DNA from: Cinclus cinclus
Taxonomy: Eukaryota > Chordata > Aves > Passeriformes > Cinclidae
Assembly (NCBI RefSeq): GCF_963662255.1
Contig: NC_085050.1
Span: forward strand, 7,559,334 to 7,623,333
DNA: 64,000 bases
Direction: 5' to 3'
The notes below the pieces were generated by a model. It was not told the origin of the DNA, did no database searches, and saw only the letters and a program-made list of their open reading frames with translations. The position numbers were made by a program, and so were the translations under genes. Of the stretch, positions 24,287 through 36,524 are shown piece by piece (the first letter of the stretch is position 1; each line of letters starts with the position of its first letter).

Positions 24287-25446
24287 AGAGTCATAGAAAT
24301 CATTACAGTTGGAAAAGGTCTTTATGATCATTGACTCCAAACATTAACCCAGCACTGCAAAGTTCACTACTAGACCATGTCCCCAAGTGCAACATCTACA
24401 TCTTTTAAACACCTCCAGATATGGTGACTCCACCTCTGCCCTTGAAAGCCTGTCGCAATGTTTGACAGCCAATTATATGAAGATTTTTCTCCTAAAATCC
24501 AATCAAAATCTTCCCTGGCACAACTTGGGGCCGTTTCCCCTTGTTCTGTCACTTGTTGCTTGTGAGAAGACACAAACTCCCTGAGTCCCAGCTCCTCTTA
24601 GGGAGTTGTAGAGAGCAATAATGTCTCCCCTGAGCTTCTTTTACTCCCAGCTAAAAACCCCCAGCTCCCTCAGCTGCTCCTCATCAGACTTGTGCTCCAG
24701 ACCTTTCATCAGCTCCATTGTCCTTCTCCCGATGCTCTCCAGTCCCTCAAGGTCTCTCTTGGAGTGAGTGGCCCAGAACTGAACACAGGATTCAAGGTGA
24801 GGCCTCCCTAGCACTGAGGACAGGGTGACAGTCACTGCCTTGGTCCTGCTGGCCACACTACTGCTGTTCCAGGCCAGGTGCCATTGGCCTTCTTGGCCAC
24901 CTGGGCACACCTGGCTCATGTTCAGTCACTCTCAACCAACACCCAGGTCCTTTTCCACTGGGCCCTTTCCAGCCACTCTGCCCCAGCCTGTGGCACTGCA
25001 GGGGCTGTTGTGACCCAGGGGCAGGACCCAGCACTTGGCCTTGTTGAATCAGATCACTGACCTTGGACCACTGATCCAGCCTGTCCAGATCCCTCTGGTA
25101 TCATCTGCAAACTGATTATGTACTCAATCTCCTTCTCCAGATCATCAATAAAGATTATATTATATATATGTTATTATATTATAATATATATATTATATAT
25201 ACAGGACTGGTCCCAACACTGGGCCCTGGGGGACGTGGCTGGTGATGGCCCCAGCTGAATGTAACTCCATTCCCCACCACTCTCTGGGCTCAGCCATCCA
25301 GCCACTTTTCTGCCCAGTGAGCAGTGCACCTGTCCAAACCACGAGCAGCCAGTTGTGTCCAGGAGAATAATGTGGGAAACCATGTCAAAGGCTTTACTGA
25401 AGTCTACCCAGAGAGCATGAACAGTCCTTGCTTTTTGCCCTCTCAC
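24287..25446 (-). mobile_element. CR1 LINE, 5'-truncated, with decayed reverse-transcriptase domain and 3' UTR
   Basis: About 1.16 kb on the minus strand. The 3' end (24287) has a decayed octamer (AGTCATAGAAATCATTACAG), followed by the CR1 3' UTR and ORF2 C-terminus. RT motif A is intact as VDFSKAFDMVSH (25384-25407 covers VDFSKAFD). Motif C survives at nucleotide level as FADDT (25097-25111). The C-terminal block RPHLESCVQFWA (about 24771-24806) and GLEHKSDEEQLRELGVFS match the CR1 signature around RPHLEYCVQFWAP. The ORF is broken. A frameshift follows ILLD, a TGA follows the WLDG position, the frame shifts again before the FNIF region, and a microsatellite fills that region. The element lacks the endonuclease and the 5' RT part and cannot move on its own. 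The 5' limit is approximate. Confidence 0.93.
25152..25202. repeat. AT-rich microsatellite inside the CR1 RT domain
   Basis: Irregular TATAT/TTATA units. It sits between the VLGPVLFNIF-type segment and the IDDLEKEIEY / FADD segment of the CR1 ORF, so it grew or inserted within former coding sequence (probably from the AT-rich NIF-IND codons). Confidence 0.9.
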
Positions 25447-25690
25447 TGAGTGGAGGAGTTCCTCCCTCAGGTGTGCTCACTGCTGCTGGCCAGTGCTGGC
25501 TGTCCCTGCAGCCCAGCTCCCTGGTGCCAGCGTGTCCCCACCAGCCTGGGCAGCTGCCTCAGTTGTGGTCGTGGGTGCAGTGCTTGCTGCCTCTGGGTTC
25601 CATGGCTCCCTGTGGACCTGGAAGGGCTCCAGTTCCTTTCCTGCACTCCCTCCTGTGTGAACTGCCCCACAGTCTGCCCATTAAATGGGT
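25447..25690. other. GC-rich block beside the CR1
   Basis: Noticeably GC-rich (CTGCTGGCC, CCAGCCTGGG, CCTGTGGACCTGG). It is open in several frames on both strands for lack of stops. It may be a further 5' part of the CR1 that I cannot align, or the pre-insertion target. No protein motif is seen. Confidence 0.3.
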
Positions 25691-27696
25691 AATGACTGGT
25701 ATGGTAGCCAGCAGAGGAGTGCCTTCAGAGAAAAGATAGTATTTGAAAGCAGAGGTTACGCACAGAGCCCTCTCAAACAGATTTTTGTGCCAGAGGCTTT
25801 GTTTTGATACTAGAAACATTTCCACTACAGCAGCCTCTGATGGCAGTCATGTGTGGGATTAGGAACTGACTCCATTCAAATAACAGACAGCTGTTTGGAG
25901 TGAAAACTCGTCTCTGTCAATTTGCACTCAAAGAAGGCAGAGGCAAAGGGAAAAAAAAGACCCTGGGCCTGGGAATCATTGTAGCTTAATCCCTCCTTTG
26001 GCAGGAGATAAAACTAGGGCTTTCCAATGCTCTATAATTTCTTGCATTGACCTGGAAAGAGATTTCTCTATTCACTGGGCTGTAAACCTCTCTTTTTATA
26101 TTTACTACATGATGTACAAGAACTGAATCTCCAGCAGAGAAAACATGCCATGTTGGGCTAGGAGCCTGGGAAGAAACTTAGTCTCAGGTTAAATAACTTA
26201 GTACAGCAAGGACGCACAGTAGCTGCTAAAACCTCTTATGGATTGCTCTTTTAACTTTCAGCGGAAGGTTTTCTCATTTTGTGAAGAATTGGCTGAGATT
26301 TCCAGAAGTGACTAATGATTTACGGTGGTCTGCTCTTTTGATGCCAAATTTCAAACTCTGGAGGAGGGCCTGATTTTTGAGATTGGGTGCACAGCTCTTG
26401 CAAAAAGTCAAATATCTTTTCTGCTTCTCAAGGACCTGGTATGCCTAGTCATTCATGCTCTCTGATTTAGAAAAAACAGATGTGGCAGAAAAGCAGAGCA
26501 AAACCTTTGACCACGCTCTGCCAAGCACAACTGCAGACACAGCGAAAGGTTGAGGTGCACTGCTCTCATACATCACACATATATTTTTGGTTAACCTGGT
26601 GCTTCCTGTCAGCACCATAAAGAGGTTCTTGCAGAAGGTTTTTCTGTTGTTTTTAACAGAAAAAAAGTGGCTGTGCCAAAGGACATTTTCAAGTGTAACA
26701 GACCAAGTGGCAAAGCTGTTACCAGGATTCAGGCCTGTGTGCACCTGGAGTTGTTCCTTTTCACTTGTTCTCTTGTGTTTTAAAAACCAAGCAAATAGTA
26801 TTTAATCCATTAGAAAATGGATTTCATTAGGAAATGAATTGTGTCCTCTGGGATTATTTGAAAAATCTTTGAGGGAGGCCTTTCTTCTCAGAGATTAAAA
26901 TGTCACCTTAACTGAAAACTTTTCCTCAACCATATGAAAAAGCAAAGAAAAGTTCTGACAGTGCTCAAATATGCTATTTTGACATACTGAAAATTTTCTT
27001 TGGCTTTTCTTTTGAATGTAAATTTGTATTTAAATTTTCTCTTCCTCTGCCACATGCTTTGTTATTAAGCTGACTGTGGCATCCCCACCACATGGCTGGT
27101 GGAGCAGTACTGGAGCAGGTGGGTATTGCCCTCCAACCCCATCACCCATAGCCAGATTCTGTAAAAGCACTCAATATCTAAAAGAGAAACAAAGGCCATT
27201 TCCTTGAAACAAACATACCTGGAATTGCCAAAGGGAAAAAAAATATTTAATTAATTCCCTGTTTCTCTATCTATTTTAATGGGTTGCGAAAGCTTCCTTT
27301 ATAGAACATTTAAGAGAAGGCTGCGTTCCACACCCATGGGAAATTAGGCCAATTTATGAAATTCTGAACCTCTCTATGAAACTTTTCCCCTGGGGGGCTG
27401 CAGAATTCCACACAGAGAGTGCAGCAGAAGCCAGGCCATGGTCAGGAGAAACATCCTCTGTCAACACCATGCAAAGAGAAAGAGTGGGAAGGAAGGGGAT
27501 GGAGAAGCGATTTTGCATAACATTTTCCCTGCACTGTTTGGATTGGAAACCTCTCTCCCTGTGTCCCAGCAGACAGCCTTTGGATCACTTGGAAATTGTG
27601 CCCAGTCCATTCTTGTACAGAGCTGAAGCTGGGGCTGTTTGCAATGTCTGGTGCCAGGGAGCTCGGCAACCTACAGGAAGGAAGGTCTTGTTCTTT
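25691..27696. other. Noncoding stretch, no gene recognised
   Basis: Short chance frames (99 codons at most). Some AT-rich patches near 26960-27060. The 164-codon plus frame beginning at 27376 runs through the adjacent A tract (reading Lys repeats) and has no domain. Confidence 0.5.
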
Positions 27697-27740
27697 AAAA
27701 AAAAAAAAAAACAAAAAAAAAACAAAAAAAAGAAAAGAAA
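27697..27740 (+). repeat. A-rich simple tract
   Basis: A15, C, A10, C, A8, then GAAAAGAAA. Interrupted poly(A). There is no AATAAA close upstream, so it is probably a simple repeat. Confidence 0.85.
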
Positions 27741-27771
27741 GCCAAAACTGCCCCCCTTGAGTTTGGTAGTG

Positions 27772-27872
27772 AGGAGACATGGATCCTATTCCAAGCTCTG
27801 TGCTCATTCTGGGTGGCCTTGGACATGTCACATTGCTGACTGTTCAGCTCTGCCTGAAAAAGCAGGATGAAG
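27772..27872 (+). repeat. MIR-like (CORE-SINE) relic
   Basis: Contains GGATCCTATTCCAAGCTCTG, then GGTGGCCTTGGACATGTCAC, then CAGCTCTGCCTGAAAAAGCA. This is the order of the MIR parts GGTTCGAATCCCGGCTCTG, then TGTGACCTTGGGCAAGTCAC, then CCTCAGTTTCCTCATCTG. Diverged; resemblance judged by eye. Confidence 0.4.
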
Positions 27873-28780
27873 GGCAGCAGGGGGGTATCGCTCCCTTCTC
27901 ACCATGCTGGGAGGAATGCTGCACACCAGGAGCTGCTAGCACAATCCCTGATGGATGAAATGGGCTTTGTAGCTTTGCTTCAGTTGCCTGCCACTGCATC
28001 AGCACCAGTATCTTTGCACTGCCTTGGATGGAGGTCCAGAGAGGATGGAATAACCTGCCAGGATGCAGGTGGGAAGCTGCCAGACAGGCAAGCTATTTCC
28101 TCCTGGTAGGTTTGGGAGCAGCTGTGTGCACAAAGGCAGGAGCTTGGTGTGGCACAATGGCACAAGGTTTGAGGATTTCTGTTTCCACATCTGAATTTTC
28201 CAGTACCTGCTGCAATAGATCACAATGCTCTATTATCAGGATTGCTCACACTGACAAAATTACTGGTGATCTGACTGCAGCAAAAGCCCAAGGCAAACTG
28301 ATCATGGTAGTAGCTGCTGGTATCACAAAAATGGCAATTGGAAGCCAGAGTTAAGGAATCTGGATCTTAACCATAATGCTGACATTTTCTTTATTGATTT
28401 TAACCCTCTAACAACTGCAACAAGAAATCGTACAACCCCTCTCCAAGTTTCAGTCAAAGTAACTGCCCTTTCATGAAGTTCAGAAAACAGTGATCCATTG
28501 GGATGAATAATCTCAGAGGTAGATTAACAATGACCAATTTAAACCCTGCTAATCTGGATTTCTTTCCATCAGTCTTCCAGCCACTTTGCAAATGCTGAGG
28601 TATTTCCCACGTTTAGCAAAGCAGGATCCATCTGGGAGATGAGACTTGTCAGTACTGGCATTTCCTTCTTTTTGGTTCTGAGCACTTCAAAACTTAGATG
28701 GGGAATTTTCAATTCTTTTCCACCTGTACAAGCAGGTCTAAGAAAATATGTGACCTCTCACTACTCCCGTGTCCTCATTT
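27873..28780. other. Noncoding stretch, no gene recognised
   Basis: A 108-codon plus frame (28028-28354) and smaller minus frames lack any domain. No named repeat. Confidence 0.5.
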
Positions 28781-28784
28781 CCAT

Positions 28785-28898
28785 CCATCTCCATCTCCAT
28801 CTCCATCTCCATCTCCATCTCCATCTCCATCTCCATCTCCATCTCCATCTCCATCTCCATCTCCATCTCCAGCTCCATCTCCATCTCCATCTCCATCA
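28785..28898 (+). repeat. (CCATCT)19 hexanucleotide microsatellite
   Basis: Nineteen head-to-tail hexamers. Seventeen are perfect; one is CCAGCT (28869-28874) and the last is CCATCA. No frame meets a stop, so spurious ORFs of Ser-Pro, His-Leu, Ser-Ile and (minus) Met-Glu dipeptides cross it. The high purity suggests recent expansion and likely length polymorphism. Confidence 0.97.
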
Positions 28899-31800
28899 CC
28901 TCTCCTGCAACATCTGAGATGCCTGTGTCTCTAATCCTCCGTGATCTCACTACATTTCAGGGATTATTGGAAAGATGTCAATGCTTTCACTTCTCTGAAG
29001 CAGAAGATTTTTAGACCTGTTACAGAGGTAACACAAAAGACTCACAAGAGCAGCTGAATTCCTTTTTGTTTTTTTAAACACTGAAGTTCCTTAGTTTTAG
29101 AGTCTTGATAAAGTCATTACAGTGCCAAAAGGGGAAACGTGTCGTTTCCATGGCTGCAAGCAAACATTAAAGATAGCTACATCCAGTGATGGGATGCTTC
29201 AAAGAAAATGAAACACTCGTGTTCTTTACTTGCATGAAGTATGTTGTGGATATATTTTCCTTGGAAAATATCTCTTGCTAAAAAATAAATATTTATTTTA
29301 ACAACAAGACTTGTACCAAATAGTTTCAATCTGAAATTAAAACAATAAAATAATTCATTTTCAATTAAACAAATTTTTTGGTGTATCATATTGGGGAACA
29401 TTACTATTTTAATTTTTTTTTTTTTAATTCTTGTACTATTCCTCTCCCTTTCATTACCACTGAAGGAAACACTAAAATTTAGTGATTTTTTCCTTCCCAA
29501 ATATTTCTTCTTTTAGTCTGTGATTTTTGAAATTATCTTTATATTGGAAAGTTATAAACAAAACTGTGTGAGATTTCTGCCCTGCAGATTCTGTAATGTC
29601 AAAGAAGCTTTGAGTATTGACAACATACTCACTTTCTATTTTGCCTTTTTGTAACTTCTGCCAATGTAAAGAAAATTTTAAGACAAACTATGAGCATTAA
29701 TGTATCCACTGCTGCAGATATGATGGGTGGGGGGATGGCAGGTGATCTGACTCAGGGGTGTCTCTTTTCTGCACTTCTGCCAGGTCCTTCATATTATTTT
29801 ATTTCCTAAATGCTTGCACTGGACAATCTGTATCTTCAGGAAACTATCTCGTCAATGTTTAATTTTGAGAAGAAGCTTAGTCAAGACAGAGGACAAATCA
29901 GCCCCACCCTCTGTATACATTGGCTGTATAGATTGAATTGAGAGGACTCTGTCTTCAAAGAATTATTTATTTACAGATAACTTTTCTAGTCCATGCAGAG
30001 AGGATCACAAACTCACTGCAGAATCTTCAAAACCACAAGTCACAGAGGAACTTAACCCTCCCCTTAGATTTTGGAACATCATCTTTGGAACATAATTTGA
30101 ATAACATGAAGGGGCAATATTTTTGCAATTTTTTCATTCCCCATGAGACTTGCAGCCACAGTTCTCAGTACTATAAGGGGAGATATATGTACATAGCCTT
30201 GAGTTACATGGAATCATGAATTCCCCTGGAGAAGGAAGGGAGGGCTGATATGGCTGCTAGTTCCCACATTAGGCTGCTCTTGGGTGTTAACCCCACAATG
30301 CTCCTGCACAGGCAGTGCTTCCACAGCTGGAAGTGAAAGCCCAGAGCAACAGAGTTTTGCATGCAATGAAGCTGTCAGCATGTGCACAGCTCCATCAGCG
30401 TGGCCTCGTGAGCTTTCATAATCCCTGGAGAATGGTGTCACTAAGTGAAAAGCTGGTGCTATCTTGGTCTGCAGATCTCCACCATGTGTCTGCTGCCTCT
30501 GAAACTTTGTGCTCAAGTTCAGCCTTGAAGTGGGGGACTGGCAGTGTTATGTTTATGGTTGAACTATGGTTGTGATCTTAAGGTTCTTATCCATCCTTAA
30601 TGATTCTGATTCTAGGGCTCAGTAGTTGCAGCCATTCGTCACCATACTGCCTTTTGACCCTGGGTTCAACAATTAGGCAGTCTGTCCCTTCAGCTCATGC
30701 ATCAGAGCATCCCTGAATTATCTCAGTTAACTCTGGGATGCTCCTCTCCCCCTGCACTCAGGTCACACAAACAGGGCTTGGCCATGTAAACTGCTACAGT
30801 CACTTTGACATCACACAGCACACTGGAAATGTTCTCTCTGCTTCCTTCAGCCCTTAACACAGGTAACACTGAAAATGTGCAAACACCAGATCTTCTTCTA
30901 GCATAAAATAGTGCTGCTCTCTGGGGTTATCAACTGGAATAGGACTACTCTGAGGTGTTCATGCTTTGTGCTTTATACACTCCTATCATTTGAGTGGGGG
31001 CTTTCCAGAAGCCTTTCATAAGAGTTTTACTTTTGCACTGCTGTTGGTTTCTGCAGGATTACACAAGATAAGTGGTGTAGCACTGGAAACGGTGTTTGTT
31101 GAACTGAATGCTGTTATCTCCATGCTTCAGTTTCCATATGCCCAAATCCAAGGATAGTGATGCTTTCAGACTCTGTGAATGCCTTTGAACTCTGCTGCCA
31201 AGAGAGCTGATAATGTGGATAGCATGGTTACAATGAGCTTTGTTGCTCAAACACATCCCTGGGGTAAGACAAATAAAACCAGATAAATCTCCTATAAATA
31301 CACTTCTTACATTGGAGAAAAGCCATGTTCTGGCACCCCCAAGCAGACCACCTGATTGCCAAGCAGCTGGAACCTGCATCCTCTCCAAGGGAGAGGCAGC
31401 TGTGAAGAAGTGCAGAGGTAGTTGCTAGCTGATGGGCTGGTGGGGCACCAACATCAGAGGTGTTGCCTCATGGACAGGGTATGCTGATATCCACAGGACT
31501 GTGTTAAGAAGGTCTGAAGATGTGTGGGAATGCCTTGTTCATGCTTAGTGTCAGGCACAAAAAGTAAACCCAAATTTGTCTTCAGCTCCCCAAGACCACA
31601 GGATGTTTCATGAAGTTAAGCAAAGTGGGTGTTAGGAATGAGCAGGAGACAAAGTCCTCTGGAACATCTCCTGCAGTCCATCACCTGGACACCTCCCTGG
31701 CTTGTAGACCCTTGTTCACTGAGATACTGTGTCCTGTCAAGGAGACATGCTGAAAGCCAAACAGGTAGACAAGGATAGACTCACACCCAAAGTTTCAAAT

Positions 31801-33698
31801 ACCTAAAACTTTGTGAAATTAATCCCTGAGCAATGGATGGAAGTGCCTGGTGACTTAGTTACTTCTTTCTTACATTCATCTATAGACTTACTTTGAAAGC
31901 TGCAGTAGGTGACTGATACAGTGAAATAGAGTATATATTTATTTTTCTTTCATCATCTTTCTCTTCCCTTTAACAAGCATATTTAGAATCAGGGAAAAGA
32001 GGCAAACAAAAATAAATTTAAACCCAAGTAAAATTTGTTTTAGTCCTATCAATAACCTGATACAACCATAAATTTGAGAAACCAAGAAAAATCTTGACTT
32101 AATTTACTCAGTTAGTAATTACAGTTCCTTAATAATAAGTCATTTTGTAGCCTGAAGTTCTTGTTCTGAGTATATATTTGTATTAGCAGTTAAGAGTATT
32201 TTTCATGGGCAATTAAGACATTATTCGTTCCTAGCTATTCACAGACATCTCAGGAGGCAATGGGGAAAGACAGAATTGTAAGGCCACAAAGATAATAAGA
32301 GCCAAAGTTCCTTTTCTTGTCTTGTGATATTGATTTTCATAATATAAACAGAGGCACAGAACACTGAATCTTGGTAATATACCTATTTTAAATGCCAGTT
32401 GTTGAGTAAATAGACCTCTGTGGGGATATGTTTGTTTGCAAAGTCCTTTGGGATTAGGGAATATTAGCCTGGCTTTCAGCCTGAGACTTATTTTGTGAGG
32501 CGTCTTTGTTACTTTGTCAGCTTTCTAAAGCCTTTTATGATAGGTCTTGGCCCTGGTGATATTTATTCAAGTAAATCTAAGAATAAGAGTTAAGATGCAG
32601 CTGTTCCAACATTGTGGACATGTTTTGGTTACCGTGTGTTTTGACTCAACCCTGAAGTGCAGGACACCTTGTAGTGACTGACAAAGTATTCACACTCAAG
32701 CCTTCTAAGTTTAACTCCTAGCCATTTTCCACAGACAGTACCTGCTTCTAATTAATTCTGGCCCTGAATCGTTTTTCCTCAGACACAAGAACTGGTTAGT
32801 TATTTACTTTCCACCAGTTTGCACATAAAGCCCAGGTTTGAACAGTGCTGTTCCTGGCACTTTCTTGCAGCCTTGCATTCTGCCCTTCCTCCAAGGAGTA
32901 CAAGGTTTGTATTTTTGTATTTGCCAGCCAAAGAAAATAAAACTAATCTCTGTCAAACAGGGCATCCCCTAGCTCCTTGGCTCAAGTTTGCCTGGGAAGA
33001 GCATTCCCAGGCTAGACTAATCTTCCTTTGTTTACCATTACACCAGCATAGTGAAGCCACTTTTATTATCCATAGATAATAAAAGGTAGTTTTGAGGTTT
33101 TGCTGTGGTTCCCATTAAGTCTTGGGCTTTTCCAGCTAACCTAACAAAATGCATGTATTCACTGATTTCATCCTGCATTGTCTAATTCAGACCATACAAT
33201 ACCTGATGTAAAATTGGAAGGTGAGTGTGGGTGTGTGGTAGCTCAGAGTAGGTCATCATCAAGAAGAATCTTTTTATCAGATTAAATGTTTCATCAGGCC
33301 CTTGTCTGCTGCATATGGAAGAATTTTACTTTTATTTGTAATTTGAATGTGCTAATGGTATCCAATGAGGAAAAAGCAAAACACATTATTAAAACCTTCA
33401 GTAAGCCCAACCAGATGATAATAGCACTTCTTCACATAGTATATCTGCCCTTTTGTGTATAACACATTAGATAAATGCAAAAATATAAAAATTTAAAATT
33501 TATTTTCATAAGAAAGGTCATAATCAGGACATTACTACTATGCTATGTCACACAGGGACTGAAAATCACAGAACCACAGCCAAAAGGAGAAAAACAGAAA
33601 ACGAGGATCCTATAAAAATCTATGCTGCAATCCCTTAAATTGTTCCTGCCCATCTTCCTCCAGGTTTTATCGATAAAGAGAAAAAAGGAATCTTAAAA
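28899..33698. other. Noncoding stretch, no gene recognised
   Basis: AT-rich with a T13 run (29413-29425). The longest frames are 107-109 codons (29177-29500 and 31059-31388 on minus) with no domain. 31900-32420 and 33440-33510 are particularly AT-rich. No repeat that I can name. Confidence 0.5.
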
Positions 33699-33724
33699 TT
33701 CCTGAGAGCCTAAACTCTCAGGAA
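33699..33724. repeat. Perfect 10-bp inverted repeat, 6-nt loop
   Basis: TTCCTGAGAG (33699-33708), loop CCTAAA, CTCTCAGGAA (33715-33724). The arms are perfectly complementary. There is no U tract or other context that would make it a terminator in a bird genome; it may be chance, a small hairpin or a dimeric protein site. Confidence 0.9.
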
Positions 33725-36207
33725 GGAGAGTGGGCTACTGAGACCACAACACCATTGCACTGTGACCACTGTGAAATCACGTGTATGAAGACAAAACTAG
33801 GGAGACATCATTGCAGAAATAAGCAAGCCAGCCACAGCTCTCAATTTCTGGGACATGCTGTGGGTTTGACCTAAGGTTCTCAGACTGTAACAAGTAGTAG
33901 CCATCCAACAACACTGCATCTGCAACCAGAAAATATTAAGGATATGTGAAAAAATAAAGGTCTTGGCCTGAACAAAAAAATTACTTAACTGGGGACACAT
34001 GGGTAGCTTCAGGTGGTAATTAGTTTAATCCTGTAAAAGGCATGTAAATTATGTTGGATTAAATCAAAACCAGGAATCTAACTTTAGGTATCTATGCTTA
34101 TATGAGAGGGATCTCAGCTTAAGCATCCAAATGAAACCTCTGATTTTCCTACACCTCACCTCCTAACAGGAGGCTCGGGACATTTCTCCCTATGTATGTA
34201 CTGTGGGTTTGTTCAGTACATGGGTACTTGGAAAGAGTTTTGAAGTCCCTGTGCAGAAGAAACTACCTCCCCCAGGTGTTATCATGAATATCCAGTCCTC
34301 CCCCACTGTATTTGAAGAGCCTGGTGTTCCATTTCAATGGCAAATCCACAGCTGCGGTGTTGCTTGTTTTTCACGGGTGGATTTGAAGTAGATGCCATCT
34401 TAATCACTGACTGTGAGAAATCACGGACCCCTATTCCAGAGGCAAGATCTTCCACAAACACAGGGCTTGCTCTGGGAAGGTATTTCTCTGAGCAGAACAC
34501 AGAGGGCTTGTAGGATCAGACAGAAGCCCGCTGTTAGTGAAGTCAAAGAGAAGAACCTGGGCAGAATCCAGAACTTAACTCAGGTAAATAAAATAGTACA
34601 TTTCTATGAAAAGATTCACAAATAAGGAAAGATTTTTAAAATTAACCCTTTCTGGAAGCTGCAGCATACAGTATTCTCTTCCAGGAATGACAGTATTAGA
34701 CATAACCATTACAGCTTTCATATTTATTCATTAAATACAGAAAAATAGAGTTGCAACACAAACTAGGATGGAATTGAAATAATGCTTACGGTCTATTCTG
34801 CTCTGCGTGCTTAGAAAGCATGTTTTAGGGTTCCTCCCCCTAAACCAAGTCCCCTCTAAACTCGGGTATCAACTCCTTCAGCTCCCTTTGTAGACATAGC
34901 AGAAGGCAAAAGCTGCTCTGCCCTCTGAGGTCCTTGGGGAGTTCATCTCTTTCCACTGGCAACACAAGGAGCTTAGCCCTGACTTTCCACTGAATTTGAA
35001 GGCAGCAAAACTGGGAATTCCATCCAGATTGTACCCTCCCTGGCTCTGGGGCCAAGGATCTGCTCCCTTGTTCAAGAAAAACAAATCTAAGTAGTTGTTC
35101 AACATGAACACGTACCGGAAACTCAGTAGAAATTAGGTGGATGAGGAAGTGTGCTGCTTAAAGCACAGCACATGAATATGCAGGGAAGGAGAGGGCAGAA
35201 CAACATTATTTTACATTCATTTAGGTTAAAGAATTAATTTGGACTCAACCACAGTAATTTTCTGTCACTATTCCACAGCAAAACTGTTTGAGCATGAAAG
35301 TCTGCCAACGGCAAAAGTTCAGCTATTTTGTGAAAGCAAACTTAAAAGTTTTAAAATGGGCTGTGTTTAAAATTCAAGTTACTTTCACCAATCAGAGCTG
35401 CATGTTGCTTCATCTATGTACAAGACTGAGTACACTGGCAGTGCTGCCAGAATGAAGGGACAATAGCTCTTTCATGAGATCACCAAGTAAATATAAGTAT
35501 CATGTTCATGAACTATTCATACAGCAAAAAATAACAATAATCCAGGAAAAGACCATCTCTAATATAATTACAGCACTGCACCTCCCAACCATTGCGTGCT
35601 AACACTGGTCATGCTGACCATTTATGTGCAGTACATTTTACTGGTGTCTCCATAAAAGAGAGAATCTTCTCCTTGTGGGCCTGCAGGGAGAACTAATTAA
35701 GAAAAATAAATCTAGCCCTTAAAACCTAAGTATGTCTGCCAGTAAATTATTAAATTCAACCCCCTCATCATTTTGTGCTACAAATGACCCCCTGAAAGCA
35801 GCCCTTGATGGACCTCAACAGGCAATTCTGACAATCCCCTTCATCCAAAGGCACAGTGCTGCCATCCTCAGTATCTCTCTGTCACCCTGGCATGGGGCTT
35901 TCACCTTGTATCTGACAGGATTTTTGAGGACTTTTCCAGAGACAGTCTCCCTGACCCATGCCTCATCTCTAAGGATGGGAAGATAACACTTTAACAGTAA
36001 GATATTCTTTGGGATGTTGATGGTTCCTTGGGGTACAGTAAGGTGATTCCTTGTGGAAATTGATGCCAGTCAAATTCTGGCTCCTGAGAAGGATCATTGT
36101 CAAGAAAAGTTTCCAAATACATCCCATAAAGCTTACATTACTCTCATACTGCTCAGCTGTCTGCCTGTGCTTTTTAAATTGTTGTGTTTTTTTATCACTT
36201 TCCTAGG

Positions 36208-36238
<31 letters not shown>

Positions 36239-36465
36239 TTTTTTTGCTACTAACAGAGTGCATAAAATACCAATTTCTGAGATGAGGCTGAGCAACTCCT
36301 GTGTCATCCCAGAGTAACTTCATGAAACTCAAGTCAGAGAAGACATCAAGTATAATTCAGTTTGGCAGACTCTTTCAAATACAGAAACAAAAGTTATTTT
36401 CACAAACATTTAATAATATTTTTCCATTTACTCCCCTTCTTTTCCCCAATTTTCCTTTTTTTCTT
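33725..36465. other. Noncoding stretch with T-rich repeat
   Basis: Contains the T-rich GTTTT/GTTT tract at 36208-36245. Frames are at most 84 codons. No gene. Confidence 0.5.
36208..36245 (+). repeat. T-rich (GTTT/GTTTT)n tract
   Basis: T8, then GTTT, GTTT, GTTTT, GTTTT and GT-run units ending in T13. Simple repeat. Confidence 0.9.
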
Positions 36466-36524
36466 TTTTAGCCAAACTATTATAAAGATTGTGTCAGGTT
36501 TTTAGCCCAACCATTATAAAGATT
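36466..36524 (+). repeat. Two-copy local duplication, 34-bp offset
   Basis: 36466-36490 and 36500-36524 are the same 25-bp sequence with two substitutions (TTTTAGCCAAACTATTATAA and TTTTAGCCCAACCATTATAA, each followed by AGATT). A small local tandem duplication. Confidence 0.85.

Noticed and set aside
25428..25825. Several overlapping ORFs of 67-103 codons on both strands
   Set aside because: They share one stop-poor GC-rich block; none has a domain, and simultaneous openness on both strands argues against coding.
27376..27870. 164-codon plus ORF with a Lys-rich middle
   Set aside because: The Lys run is the A-rich tract; the rest has no recognisable domain, and the MIR-like relic forms its end.
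28639..29014. ORFs of 70-92 codons with His-Leu, Ser-Pro, Ser-Ile or Met-Glu repeats
   Set aside because: All are translations of the (CCATCT)19 repeat in different frames; no coding context.
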